DNA of 64,000 nucleotides, taken from positions 62,001 through 126,000 of the forward strand of contig RQOL01000808.1 of the NCBI GenBank assembly GCA_013076295.1, in the 5' to 3' direction. The translations under genes were made by a program, and so were the position numbers. Shown here one piece after another: positions 38,620 to 52,700 of the stretch. The first letter of the stretch is position 1. Every line of letters starts with the position of its first letter. This stretch comes from Sanderia malayensis (Eukaryota; Cnidaria; Scyphozoa; Semaeostomeae; Pelagiidae). The notes under the pieces were generated by a model. It searched no databases. It worked only from the letters and a program-made list of their open reading frames with translations, and was not told where the DNA came from.

Positions 38620-41600
38620 GTTCCACATGAATCTACGTCTTCACAGTTGGAACTAAGTTATATACATCTGCATGTACTTGTTTTCAGTGATATTAACATT
38701 ACTGCCCACTAATTGCAGATGAATCCACGTTATTAGTGATGAAACTAAGTAAAATACCCAGGCATTTGTTTGTTTTCATTGCTATTAACATTACTAAACA
38801 CTAATTGCACATGATTCCACGTTATTAGCGCCGAAACTAACCAAAATACACATGCTTTTGTTTGTTTGCAGTGATATTAACATTACTGCACACTAATTGG
38901 ACATGAATTGACGTTATTACAGCTGAAACTAACTAAATTAAACATGCATTTGTTTGTTTGCAGTGATATTAACATTACTGCACACTTATTGCACCTGAAT
39001 CCACGTTATTACAGCAAAACTAAATAAAATACACATGCAATTGCTTGTTTTCAGTGACATTAACATTACTGCACACTTATTGTACATGAATCCATGTTGT
39101 TACAGCTGAAACTAATTAAAATACATATGGATTTGTTTGTTGGCAGTGATATTAACATTACTACACACTAATTGCACATGAATCCACGTTATTACAGCTT
39201 AAACTAAGTATGAAAGACAGGCATTTGCGTGTTTTCAGTGATATTAACACTACCGCACACTAATTGCACATGAATCCACGTTATTACAGATGCCACTAAC
39301 TAAAATACACATGCATGTGCTTGTTTTAATTAATATTAACAATGCTAAACCCTAATTGCACATGAATCCACGTTGTTACAGCTGAAACGAAGTAAAATAC
39401 ACATGCATTTGTTTGTTTTCGGTGACATTAACATTACTGCACACTTATTGCACATGAATGCACGTTATTACAGCTGAAACTAAGTAAAGCACACATGCAT
39501 TTGCTTCTTTTCAGTGATTTTAACATTACTGCACACTATTTGCACATGAATCTACGTTAATACAGTTGAAACTAATTAAAATACACATGCATTTGCTTGT
39601 TTTCAGTGATAATAACATTATTGCACACTAATTGCACATGAATCCACGTTATTACAGCTCTAACTAAGTAAGAAAGACAGGCACTTGCGTGTTTTCAGTG
39701 ATATTAACACTACTGCACACTAATGGCACATGAGTCCACTTTATGACAGTTGAAAGTAAGTAAAATACACATGCATTTGCATGTTTTCAGTGATATTAAC
39801 ATTACTGCAGAGTAATGGCACATGAATCCACGTTGTTACAGCAGAAACTAACTGAATTACACATGCATTTGTTATTTTGCAGTGACATTAACATTACTGC
39901 ACACTAATTGCACATGAATACAAGTTATTTCAGCTGAAACTAAGTAAAATACAGATGCATTTGCTTGTTTCCATGGCTATTAACATTACTAAACACTAAT
40001 TGCACATGATTCCACGTTATTAGAGCTGAAACTAACTAAAATACCCATGCATTTGTTTGTTTGCAGTGATATTAACTTTACTGCACACTAATTGCACATG
40101 AATCCACGTTATTACAGCTCTAACTAAGTAAGAAAGACAGGCACTTGCGTGTTTTGAGTGATATTAACACTACTGCAGACTTATTACACATGAGTCCACT
40201 TTATTACAGTTGAAAGTAAGGAAAATACACATGCATTTGCATGTTTTCAGTGATGTTAACATTACTGCACAGTAATGGCACATGAATCCACGTTGTTACA
40301 CCTCAAACTAAGTAAAATACACATGCATTTGCTTGTTTTCAGTGATATTAACCTTACTGCACACTAATTGGACATGAATCAACGTTATTACAGCTGAAAC
40401 TAAGTAAAACTTGCATGCATTTGCTTCTTTTCAGTGATTTTAACATTACTGCACCCTATTTGCACATGAATCTACGTTATTACAGTTGGAACTAAGTAAA
40501 ATATACATGCATTTCCTTGTTTTCAGTGATATTAACATTACTGCACACCAATTGCACATGATTCCACGTTATTACAGCTGAGGCTAAGTAAAATACACAT
40601 GCATTTGCTTGTTTTCAGTGATATTAACATTACTACACACTAATTGCATACGATTCCACGTTATTAGAGCTTACAGTAACTAAAATACACAAGCATTTGT
40701 TTGTTTGCAGTGATATTAACATTACTGCACACTAATTGCACATGAATCCACGTTATTACAGCGGAAACTAAGTAAACTACACATGCACTTGCGTGTTTTC
40801 AGTGATATTAACACTACTGCACACTAAGGGCACATGAGTCCACTTTATTACAGATAAAACTAAATAATATACACATGCATTTCCTTGTTTTCAGTGCTAC
40901 TAACATTACTGAAAAACTAGTTCCACATGAATTTACGTTTTTACAGTTGGAACTAAGTTATATACATCTGCAAGTACTTGTTTTCAGTGATATTAACATT
41001 ACTGCCCACTAATTGCAGATGAATCCACGTTATTAGTGATGAAACTAAGTAAAATACGCAGGCATTTGTTTGTTTTCATTGCTATTAACATTACTAAACA
41101 CTAATTGCACATGATTCCACGTTATTAGAGATGAAACTAAGTAAAATACGCATGCCTTTGTTTGTTTTCATTGCTATTACCATTACTAAACACTAATTGC
41201 ACATGATTCCAGGTTATTAGAGCTTAAACTAACTAAAATACACATCCATTTGTTTGTTTGCAGGGATATTAACATTGCTGCACACTGATTGCAAATGAAT
41301 CCACGTTATTAGAGCTGAAACTAACTAAAATACACATGCATTTGTTTGTTTGCAGTGATATTAACCTTACTGCACACTAATTGGACATGAATCAACGTTA
41401 TTACAGCTGAAACTAACTAAAATACACATGCATTTGTTTGTTTGCAGTGATATTAACCTTACTGCACACTAATTGGACATGAATCAACGTTATTACAGCT
41501 GAAACTAAGTAAAATACACATGCATTGGTTTGTTTGCAGTGATATTAACATTACTGAACACTAATTGCACATGAATCCACGTTATTACAGCTCTACCTAA

Positions 41601-44221
41601 GTAAGAAAGACAGGCACCTGCGTGTTTTCAGTGCTATTAACACTACGGCACACTAATTGGACATGAATCAACGTTATTACAGCTGAAACTAAGTAAAATA
41701 CACATGCATTTGCTTGTTTTCAGTGATATTAACATTACTGCACACTAATTGGACATGAATCAACGTTATTACAGCTGAAACTAAGTAAAACTTGCATGCA
41801 TTTGTTTCTTTTCAGTGATTTTAACACTACTGCATACTTATTGCACATGAGTCCACTTTATTACAGCTGAAACCAAGTAAAATACACATGCATTTGCTTG
41901 TTTCCATTGCTATTAACATTACTAAACACTAATTGCACATGATTCCACGTTATTAGAGCTGAAACTAACTAAAATACCCATGCATTTGTTTGTTTGCAGT
42001 GATATTAACATTACTGCACACTAATTGCACATGAATCCACGTTATTACAGCTCTAACTAAGTAAGAAAGACAGGCACTTGCGTGTTTTCAGTGATATTAA
42101 CACTACTGCAGACTTATTACACATGAGTCCACTTTATTACAGTTGAAAGTAAGGAAAATACACATGCATTTGCATGTTTTCAGTGATATTAACATTACTG
42201 CACAGTAATGGCACATGAATCCACGTTGTTACACCTCAAACTAAGTAAAATACACATGCATTTGCTTGTTTTCAGTGATATTAACCTTACTGCACACTAA
42301 TTGGACAAGAATCAACGTTATTACAGCTGAAACTAAGTAAAACTTGTATGCATTTGCTTCTTTTCAGTAATTTTAACATTACTGCACACTATTTGCACAT
42401 GAATCTACGTTATTACAGTTGGAACTAAGTAAAATATACATGCATTTGCTTGTTTTCAGTGATATTAACATTACTGCACACCAATTGCACATGAATCAAC
42501 GTTATTACAGCTGAAACTAAGTAAAATACACATGCATTTGCTTCTATTTAGTGATATTAACATCACTCGAAACTAATTGCACATGAGTACACGTTATTTC
42601 AGCTGAAACTAAGTAAAATACACATGCATTTGCTTGTTTCCATTGCTATTAACATTACTAAACACTAATTGCACATGATTCCACGTTATTAGAGCTGAAA
42701 CTAACTAAAATACCCATGCATTTGTTTGTTTGCAGTGATATTAACATTACTGCACACTAATTGCACATGAATCCACGTTATTACAGCTCTAACTAAGTAA
42801 GAAAGACAGGCACTTGCGTGTTATCAGTGATATTAACACTACTGCACACTTATTGCACTTGAGTCCACTTTATTACAGTTGAAAGTAAGTAAAATACACA
42901 TGCATTTGCATGTTTTCAGTGATATTAACATTACTGCACAGTAATGGCACATGAATCCACGTTGTTACCCCTCAAACTAAGTAAAATAGATATGCATTTG
43001 CTTGTTTTCAGTGATATTAACCTTACTGCACACTAATTGGACATGAATCAACGTTATTACAGCTGAAACTAAGTAAAACTTGCATGCATTTGCTTCTTTT
43101 CAGTGATTTTAACTTTACTGCACCCTATTTGCACATGAATCTACGTTATTACAGTTGGAACTAAGTAAAATATACATGCATTTCCTTGTTTTCAGTGATA
43201 TTAACATTACTGCACACCAATTGCACATGATTCCACGTTATTACAGCTGAGGCTAAGTAAAATACACATGCATTTGCTTGTTTTCAGTGATATTAACTTT
43301 ACTGCACACTAATTGCATACGATTCCACGTTATTAGAGCTTACACTAACTAAAATACACATGCATTTGTTTGTTTGCAGTGATATTAACATTACTGCACA
43401 CTAATTGCACATGAATCCACGTTATTACAGCGGAAACTAAGTAAACTACACATGCACTTGCGTGTTTTCAGTGATATTAACGCTACTGCACACTAATGGC
43501 ACATGAGTCCACTTTATTACAGATAAAACTAAATAATATACACATGCATTTCCTTGTTTTCAGTGCTACTAACATTACTGAAAAACTAGTTCCACATGAA
43601 TTTACGTTTTTACAGTTGGAACTAAGTTATATACATCTGCAAGTACTTGTTTTCAGTGATATTAACATTACTGCCCACTAATTGCAGATGAATCCACGTT
43701 ATTAGTGATGAAACTAAGTAAAATACGCAGGCATTTGTTTGTTTTCTTTGCTATTAACATTACTAAACACTAATTGCACATGATTCCACGTTATTAGAGA
43801 TGAAACTAAGTAGAATACGCATGCCTTTGTTTGTTTTCATTGCTATTACCATTACTAAACACTAATTGCACATGATTCCAGGTTATTAGAGCTCTAACTA
43901 AGTAGGAAAGACAGGCACTTGTGTGTTTTCAGTGATATTAACACTACTGCACACTAATTGCATATGAATCCACGTTATTACAGCTGAAACTAAGTAAAAT
44001 ACACATGCATTTGCTTGTTTTCAGTGATATTAACATTACAGCCCACTTATTGCACATGAATCCACGTTATTACAGCTGAAACTAAATAAAATACACATGG
44101 ATTTGTTTGTTTGCAATGATATTGACATTACTGCACACTAATTGGACATGAATCAACGTTATTACAGCTGAAACTAAGTAAAATACACATGCATTTGCTT
44201 CTTTTTAGTGATATTAACATT

Positions 44222-47169
44222 ACTCGAAACTAATTGCACATGAATCCACGTTGTTACAGCTGAAACTAACTAAATTACGCATGCATTTGTTTGTTTGCAT
44301 TGATATTGACATTACTGCACACTAATTCGACATGAATCAACGTTATTAAAGCTGAAACTAAGTAAAACAAACATGCATTTGCTTCTTTTCAGTGACTTTA
44401 ACATTACTGCACACTATCTGCACATGAATCTACGTTACTACAGCTAAAAATAGATAAATTAAATATGTATTTGTTTGTTTGCAGTGATATTAACATTACT
44501 GCCCACTAATTGCAGATGAATCCACGCTATTAGTGATGAAACTAAGTAAAATACCCAGGCATTTGTTTGTTTTCATTGCTATTAACATTACTAAACACTA
44601 ATTGCACATGATTCCACGTTATTAGAGCTGAAACTAACTTAAATGCACATGCATTTGTTTGTTTGCAGTGATATTAACATTACTGCACACTAATTGCACA
44701 TGAATCCACGTTATTACAGCTCTAACTAAGTAAGAAAGACAGGCACTTGCGTGTTTTCAGTGATATTAACACTACTGCACACTAATGGCTTATGAGTCCA
44801 CTTTATGACAGTTGAAAGTAAGTAAAATACACATGCATTTGCATGTTTTCAGTGATATTAACATTACTGCAGAGTAATGGCACATGAATCCACGTTGTTA
44901 CAGCAGAAACTAACTGAATTACACATGCATTTGTTATTTTGCAGTGACATTAACATTACTGCAAACTAATTGCACATGAATCCACGTTATTACAGCTGAA
45001 ATTAAATATAATACACATGCACTTGCTTACTTGCGGTAATATTAACATTACTGAAAAACTAGTTCCATATGAGTCTACGTTTTTACAGTTGGAACTAAGT
45101 TATATACATCTGCATGTACTTGTTTTCAGTGATATTAACATTACTGCACACTAATTGCACATGAATCAACGTTATTACAGCTGAAACTAAGTAAAATACA
45201 CATGCATTTGCTTTTTTTTAGTGATATTAACATTACTCGAAACTAATTGCCCATGAATCCACGTTACTACAGCTGAAACTAAGTAAAATACACATGCATT
45301 TGCGTGTTTTCAGTGATATTAACATTACTCCACACTAATTGCAGATGAATCCACGTTGTTACAGCTGAAACGAAGTGAAATACACATGCATTTGCTTGTT
45401 TTCAGTGATATTAACATTACTCCACACTAATTGCAAATGAGTCCACGTTACTACAGCAGAAAATAAGTAAAATACACATGCATTTGCGTGTTTTCAGTGA
45501 TATTTGCACTACTGCATACTAATTGGATATGAATCCAGGTTATTACAGATAAAACTAAATAAAATACACATGCATTTGCTTGTTTTCAGTGCTACTAACA
45601 GTACTGGAAAACTAGTTCCACATGAATCTACGTCTTCACAGTTGGAACTAAGTTATATACATCTGCATGTACTTGTTTTCAGTGATATTAACATTACTCG
45701 AAACTAATTGCACATGAATCCACGTTGTTACAGCTGAAACTAACTAAATTACGCATGCATTTGTTTGTTTGCATTGATATTGACATTACTGCACACTAAT
45801 TCGACATGAATCAACGTTATTAAAGCTGAAACTAAGTAAAACAAACATGCATTTGCTTCTTTTCAGTGACTTTAACATTACTGCACACTATCTGCACATG
45901 AATCTACGTTACTACAGCTAAAAATAGATAAATTAAATATGTATTTGTTTGTTTGCAGTGATATTAACATTACTGCCCACTAATTGCAGATGAATCCACG
46001 CTATTAGTGATGAAACTAAGTAAAATACCCAGGCATTTGTTTGTTTTCATTGCTATTAACATTACTAAACACTAATTGCACATGATTCCACGTTATTAGA
46101 GCTGAAACTAACTTAAATGCACATGCATTTGTTTGTTTGCAGTGATATTAACATTACTGCACACTAATTGCACATGAATCCACGTTATTACAGCTCTAAC
46201 TAAGTAAGAAAGACAGGCACTTGCGTGTTTTCAGTGATATTAACACTACTGCACACTAATGGCTTATGAGTCCACTTTATGACAGTTGAAAGTAAGTAAA
46301 ATACACATGCATTTGCATGTTTTCAGTGATATTAACATTACTGCAGAGTAATGGCACATGAATCCACGTTGTTACAGCAGAAACTAACTGAATTACACAT
46401 GCATTTGTTATTTTGCAGTGACATTAACATTACTGCAAACTAATTGCACATGAATCCACGTTATTACAGCTGAAATTAAATATAATACACATGCACTTGC
46501 TTACTTGCGGTAATATTAACATTACTGAAAAACTAGTTCCATATGAGTCTACGTTTTTACAGTTGGAACTAAGTTATATACATCTGCATGTACTTGTTTT
46601 CAGTGATATTAACATTACTGCACACTAATTGCACATGAATCAACGTTATTACAGCTGAAACTAAGTAAAATACACATGCATTTGCTTTTTTTTAGTGATA
46701 TTAACATTACTCGAAACTAATTGCCCATGAATCCACGTTACTACAGCTGAAACTAAGTAAAATACACATGCATTTGCGTGTTTTCAGTGATATTAACATT
46801 ACTCCACACTAATTGCAGATGAATCCACGTTGTTACAGCTGAAACGAAGTGAAATACACATGCATTTGCTTGTTTTCAGTGATATTAACATTACTCCACA
46901 CTAATTGCACATGAGTCCACGTTACTACAGCAGAAAATAAGTAAAATACACATGCATTTGCGTGTTTTCAGTGATATTTGCACTACTGCATACTAATTGG
47001 ATATGAATCCAGGTTATTACAGATAAAACTAAATAAAATACACATGCATTTGCTTGTTTTCAGTGCTACTAACAGTACTGGAAAACTAGTTCCACATGAA
47101 TCTACGTCTTCACAGTTGGAACTAAGTTATATACATCTGCATGTACTTGTTTTCAGTGATATTAACATT
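44222..47169. repeat. 1,474-bp tandem duplication
   Basis: 44222-45695 and 45696-47169 match at a constant 1,474-bp offset (16 monomers). Both carry private variants such as TCCACGCTATTAGTGATG and GGCTTATGAGTCC. The junction at about 45695 joins CATTACT to CGAAACTAATTG. The close match suggests recent unequal exchange. Confidence 0.85.
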
Positions 47170-49740
47170 ACTGCCCACTAATTGAAGATGAATCCACGTT
47201 ATTAGTGATGAAACTAAGTAAAATACACATGCATTTCCGTGTTTTCAGTGATATTTGCACTACTGCATACTAATTAGATATGAATCCACGTTATTACAGA
47301 TAAAACTAAATAAAATACACATGCATTTGCTTCTTTTTAGTGATATTAACATTACTGCCCACTAATTGCAGATGAATCCACGTTACTACAGATAAGAATA
47401 AGTAAAATACACATGCATTTCCGTGTTTTCAGTGATATTTGCACTACTGCATACTTATTAGATATGAATCCACGTTATTACAGATAAAACTAAATAAAAT
47501 ACACATGCATTTGCTTGTTTTCAGTGCTACTAACATTACTGAAAAACTAGTTCCACATGAATCTACGTTTTTACAGTTGGAACTAAGTTATATACATCTG
47601 CAAGTACTTGTTTTCAGTGATATTAACATTACTGCCCACTAATTGCACATGAGTCCACTTTATTACAGTTGAAAGTAAGTAAAATACACATGCATTTGCA
47701 TGTTTTCAGTGATATTAACATTACTGCACAGTAATGGCACATGAATCCACGTTATTACAGCGGAAACTAAGTAAACTACACATGCACTTGCGTGTTTTCA
47801 GTGATATTAACACTACTGCACACTAATTGCACATGAATCCACGTTATTACAGCTCTAACTAAGTAAGAAAGACAGGCACTTGCGTGTTATCAGTGATATT
47901 AACACTACTGCACACTTATTGCACTTGAGTCCACTTTATTACAGTTGAAAGTAAGTAAAATACACATGCATTTGCATGTTTTCAGTGATATTAACATTAC
48001 TGCACAGTAATGGCACATGAATCCACGTTGTTACCCCTCAAACTAAGTAAAATAGACATGCATTTGCTTGTTTTCAGTGATATTAACCTTACTGCACACT
48101 AATTGGACATGAATCAACGTTATTACAGCTGAAACTAAGTAAAACTTGCATGCATTTGCTTCTTTTCAGTGATTTTAACTTTACTGCACCCTATTTGCAC
48201 ATGAATCTACGTTATTACAGTTGGAACTAAGTAAAATATACATGCATTTCCTTGTTTTCAGTGATATTAACATTACTGCACACCAATTGCACATGATTCC
48301 ACGTTATTACAGCTGAGGCTAAGTAAAATACACATGCATTTGCTTGTTTTCAGTGATATTAACTTTACTGCACACTAATTGCATACGATTCCACGTTATT
48401 ACAGCGGAAACTAAGTAAACTACACATGCACTTGCGTGTTTTCAGTGATATTAACGCTACTGCACACTAATGGCACATGAGTCCACTTTATTACAGATAA
48501 AACTAAATAATATACACATGCATTTCCTTGTTTTCAGTGCTACTAACATTACTGAAAAACTAGTTCCACATGAATTTACGTTTTTACAGTTGGAACTAAG
48601 TTATATACATCTGCAAGTACTTGTTTTCAGTGATATTAACATTACTGCCCACTAATTGCAGATGAATCCACGTTATTAGTGATGAAACTAAGTAAAATAC
48701 GCAGGCATTTGTTTGTTTTCTTTGCTATTAACATTACTAAACACTAATTGCACATGATTCCACGTTATTAGAGATGAAACTAAGTAAAATACGCATGCCT
48801 TTGTTTGTTTTCATTGCTATTACCATTACTAAACACTAATTGCACATGATTCCAGGTTATTAGAGCTCTAACTAAGTAGGAAAGACAGGCACTTGTGTGT
48901 TTTCAGTGATATTAACACTACTGCACACTAATTGCATATGAATCCACGTTATTACAGCTGAAACTAAGTAAAATACACATGCATTTGCTTGTTTTCAGTG
49001 ATATTAACATTACAGCCCACTTATTGCACATGAATCCACGTTATTACAGCTGAACTAAATAAAATACACATGGATTTGTTTGTTTGCAATGATATTGACA
49101 TTACTGCACACTAATTGGACATGAATCAACGTTATTACAGCTGAAACTAAGTAAAATACACATGCATTTGCTTCTTTTTAGTGATATTAACATTACTCGA
49201 AACTAATTGCACATGAATCCACGTTGTTACAGCTGAAACTAACTAAATTACGCATGCATTTGTTTGTTTGCATTGATATTGACATTACTGCACACTAATT
49301 CGACATGAATCAACGTTATTAAAGCTGAAACTAAGTAAAACAAACATGCATTTGCTTCTTTTCAGTGACTTTAACATTACTGCACACTATCTGCACATGA
49401 ATCTACGTTACTACAGCTAAAAATAGATAAATTAAATATGTATTTGTTTGTTTGCAGTGATATTAACATTACTGCCCACTAATTGCAGATGAATCCACGT
49501 TATTAGTGATGAAACTAAGTAAAATACCCAGGCATTTGTTTGTTTTCATTGCTATTAACATTACTAAACACTAATTGCACATGATTCCACGTTATTAGAG
49601 CTGAAACTAACTTAAATGCACATGCATTTGTTTGTTTGCAGTGATATTAACATTACTGCACACTAATTGCACATGAATCCACGTTATTACAGCTCTAACT
49701 AAGCAAGAAAGACAGGCACTTGCGTGTTTTTAGTGATATT

Positions 49741-52700
49741 AACACTACTGCACACTAATGGCACATGAGTCCACTTTATGACAGTTGAAAGTAAGTAAAA
49801 TACACATGCATTTGCATGTTTTCAGTGATATTAACATTACTGCAGAGTAATGGCACATGAATCCACGTTGTTACAGATAAGAATAAGTAAAATACACATG
49901 CATTTCCGTGTTTTCAGTGATATTTGCACTACTGCATACTAATTAGATATGAATCCACGTTATTACAGATAAAACTAAATAAAATACACATGCATTTGCT
50001 TGTTTTCAGTGCTACTAACATTACTGAAAAACTAGTTCCACATGAATCTACGTTTTTACAGTTGGAACTAAGTTATATACATCTGCAAGTACTTGTTTTC
50101 AGTGATATTAACATTACTGCCCACTAATTGCACATGAGTCCACTTTATTACAGTTGAAAGTAAGTAAAATACACATGCATTTGCATGTTTTCAGTGATAT
50201 TAACATTACTGCACAGTAATGGCACTTGAATCCACGTTATTACAGTTGGAACTAAGTAAAATATACATCCATTTCCTTGTTTTCAGTGATATTAACATTA
50301 CTGCACACCAATTGCACATGAATCCACGTTATTACAGTTGGAACTAAGTAAAATATACATCCATTTCCTTGTTTTCAGTGATATTAACATTACTGCACAC
50401 CAATTGCACATGATTCCACGTTATTACAGCTGAGGCTAACTAAAATACACATGCATTTGTTTGTTTGCAGTGATATTAACATTACTGCACACTAATTGCA
50501 CATGAATCCACGTTATTACAGCGGAAACTAAGTAAACTACACATGCACTTGCGTGTTTTCAGTGATATTAACACTACTGCACACTAATGGCACAAGAGTC
50601 CACTTTATTACAGATAAAACTAAATAATATACACATGCATTTCCTTGTTTTCAGTGCTACTAACATTACTGAAAAACTAGTTCCACATGAATTTACGTTT
50701 TTACAGTTGGAACTAAGTTATATACATCTGCAAGTACTTGTTTTCAGTGATATTAACATTACTGCCCACTAATTGCAGATGAATCCACGTTATTAGTGAT
50801 GAAACTAAGTAAAACACGCAGGCATTTGTTTGTTTTCTTTGCTATTAACATTACTAAACACTAATTGCACATGATTCCACGTTATTAGAGATGAAACTAA
50901 GTAAAATACGCATGCCTTTGTTTGTTTTCATTGCTATTACCATTACTAAACACTAATTGCACATGATTCCAGGTTATTAGAGCTCTAACTAAGTAGGAAA
51001 GACAGGCAATTGTGTGTTTTCAGTGATATTAACACTACTGCACACTAATTGCATATGAATCCACGTTATTACAGCTGAAACTAAGTAAAAGACACATGCA
51101 TTTGCTTGTTTTCAGTGATATTAACATTACAGCCCACTTATTGCACATGAATCCACGTTATTACAGCTGAAACTAAATAAAATACACATGGATTTGTTTG
51201 TTTGCAATGATATTGTCATTACTGCACACTAATTGGACATGAATCAACGTTATTACAGCTGAAACTAAGTAAAATACACATGCATTTGCTTCTTTTTAGT
51301 GATATTAACATTACTCGAAACTAATTGCACATGAATCCACGTTGTTACAGCTGAAACTAACTAAATTACGCATGCATTTGTTTGTTTGCATTGATATTGA
51401 CATTACTGCACACTAATTGGACATGAATCAACGTTATTAAAGCTGAAACTAAGTAAAACAAACATGCATTTGCTTCTTTTCAGTGACTTTAACATTACTG
51501 CACACTATCTGCACATGAATCTACGTTACTACAGCTAAAAATAGATAAATTAAATATGTATTTGTTTGTTTGCAGTGATATTAACATTACTGCCCACTAA
51601 TTGCAGATGAATCCACGTTATTAGTGATGAAACTAAGTAAAATACCCAGGCATTTGTTTGTTTTCATTGCTATTAACATTACTAAACACTAATTGCACAT
51701 GATTCCACGTTATTAGAGCTGAAACTAACTTAAATGCTTATGCATTTGTTAGTTTCCAGTGATATTAACATTACTGCACACTAATTGCACATGAATCCAC
51801 GTTATTACAGCTCTAACTAAGTAAGAAAGACAGGCACTTGCGTGTTTTCAGTGATATTAACACTACTGCACACTAATGGCACATGAGTCCACTTTATGAC
51901 AGTTGAAAGTAAGTAAAATACACATGCATTTGCATGTTTTCAGTGATATTAACATTACTGCAGAGTAATGGCACATGAATCCACGTTGTTACAGCAGAAA
52001 CTAACTGAATTACACATGCATTTGTTATTTTGCAGTGACATTAACATTACTGCAAACTAATTGCACATGAATCCACGTTATTACAGCTGAAATTAAATAT
52101 AATACACATGCACTTGCTTACTTGCGGTAATATTAACATTACTGAAAAACTAGATCCACATGAGTCTACGTTTTTACAGTTTTTACATGTGGAACTAGTT
52201 TATTCATGTACACATAAACTAGTTCCACATGAATTTACGTTTTTACAGTTGGAACTAAGTTATATACATCTGCAAGTACTTGTTTTCAGTGATATTAACA
52301 TTACTGCCCACTAATTGCAGATGAATCCACGTTATTAGTGATGAAACTAAGTAAAATACGCAGGCATTTGTTTGTTTTCTTTGCTATTAACATTACTAAA
52401 CACTAATTGCACATGATTCCACGTTATTAGAGATGAAACTAAGTAAAATACGCATGCCTTTGTTTGTTTTCATTGCTATTACCATTACTAAACACTAATT
52501 GCACATGATTCCAGGTTATTAGAGCTCTAACTAAGTAGGAAAGACAGGCACTTGTGTGTTTTCAGTGATATTAACACTACTGCACACTAATTGCATATGA
52601 ATCCACGTTATTACAGCTGAAACTAAGTAAAATACACATGCATTTGCTTGTTTTCAGTGATATTAACATTACAGCCCACTTATTGCACATGAATCCACGT

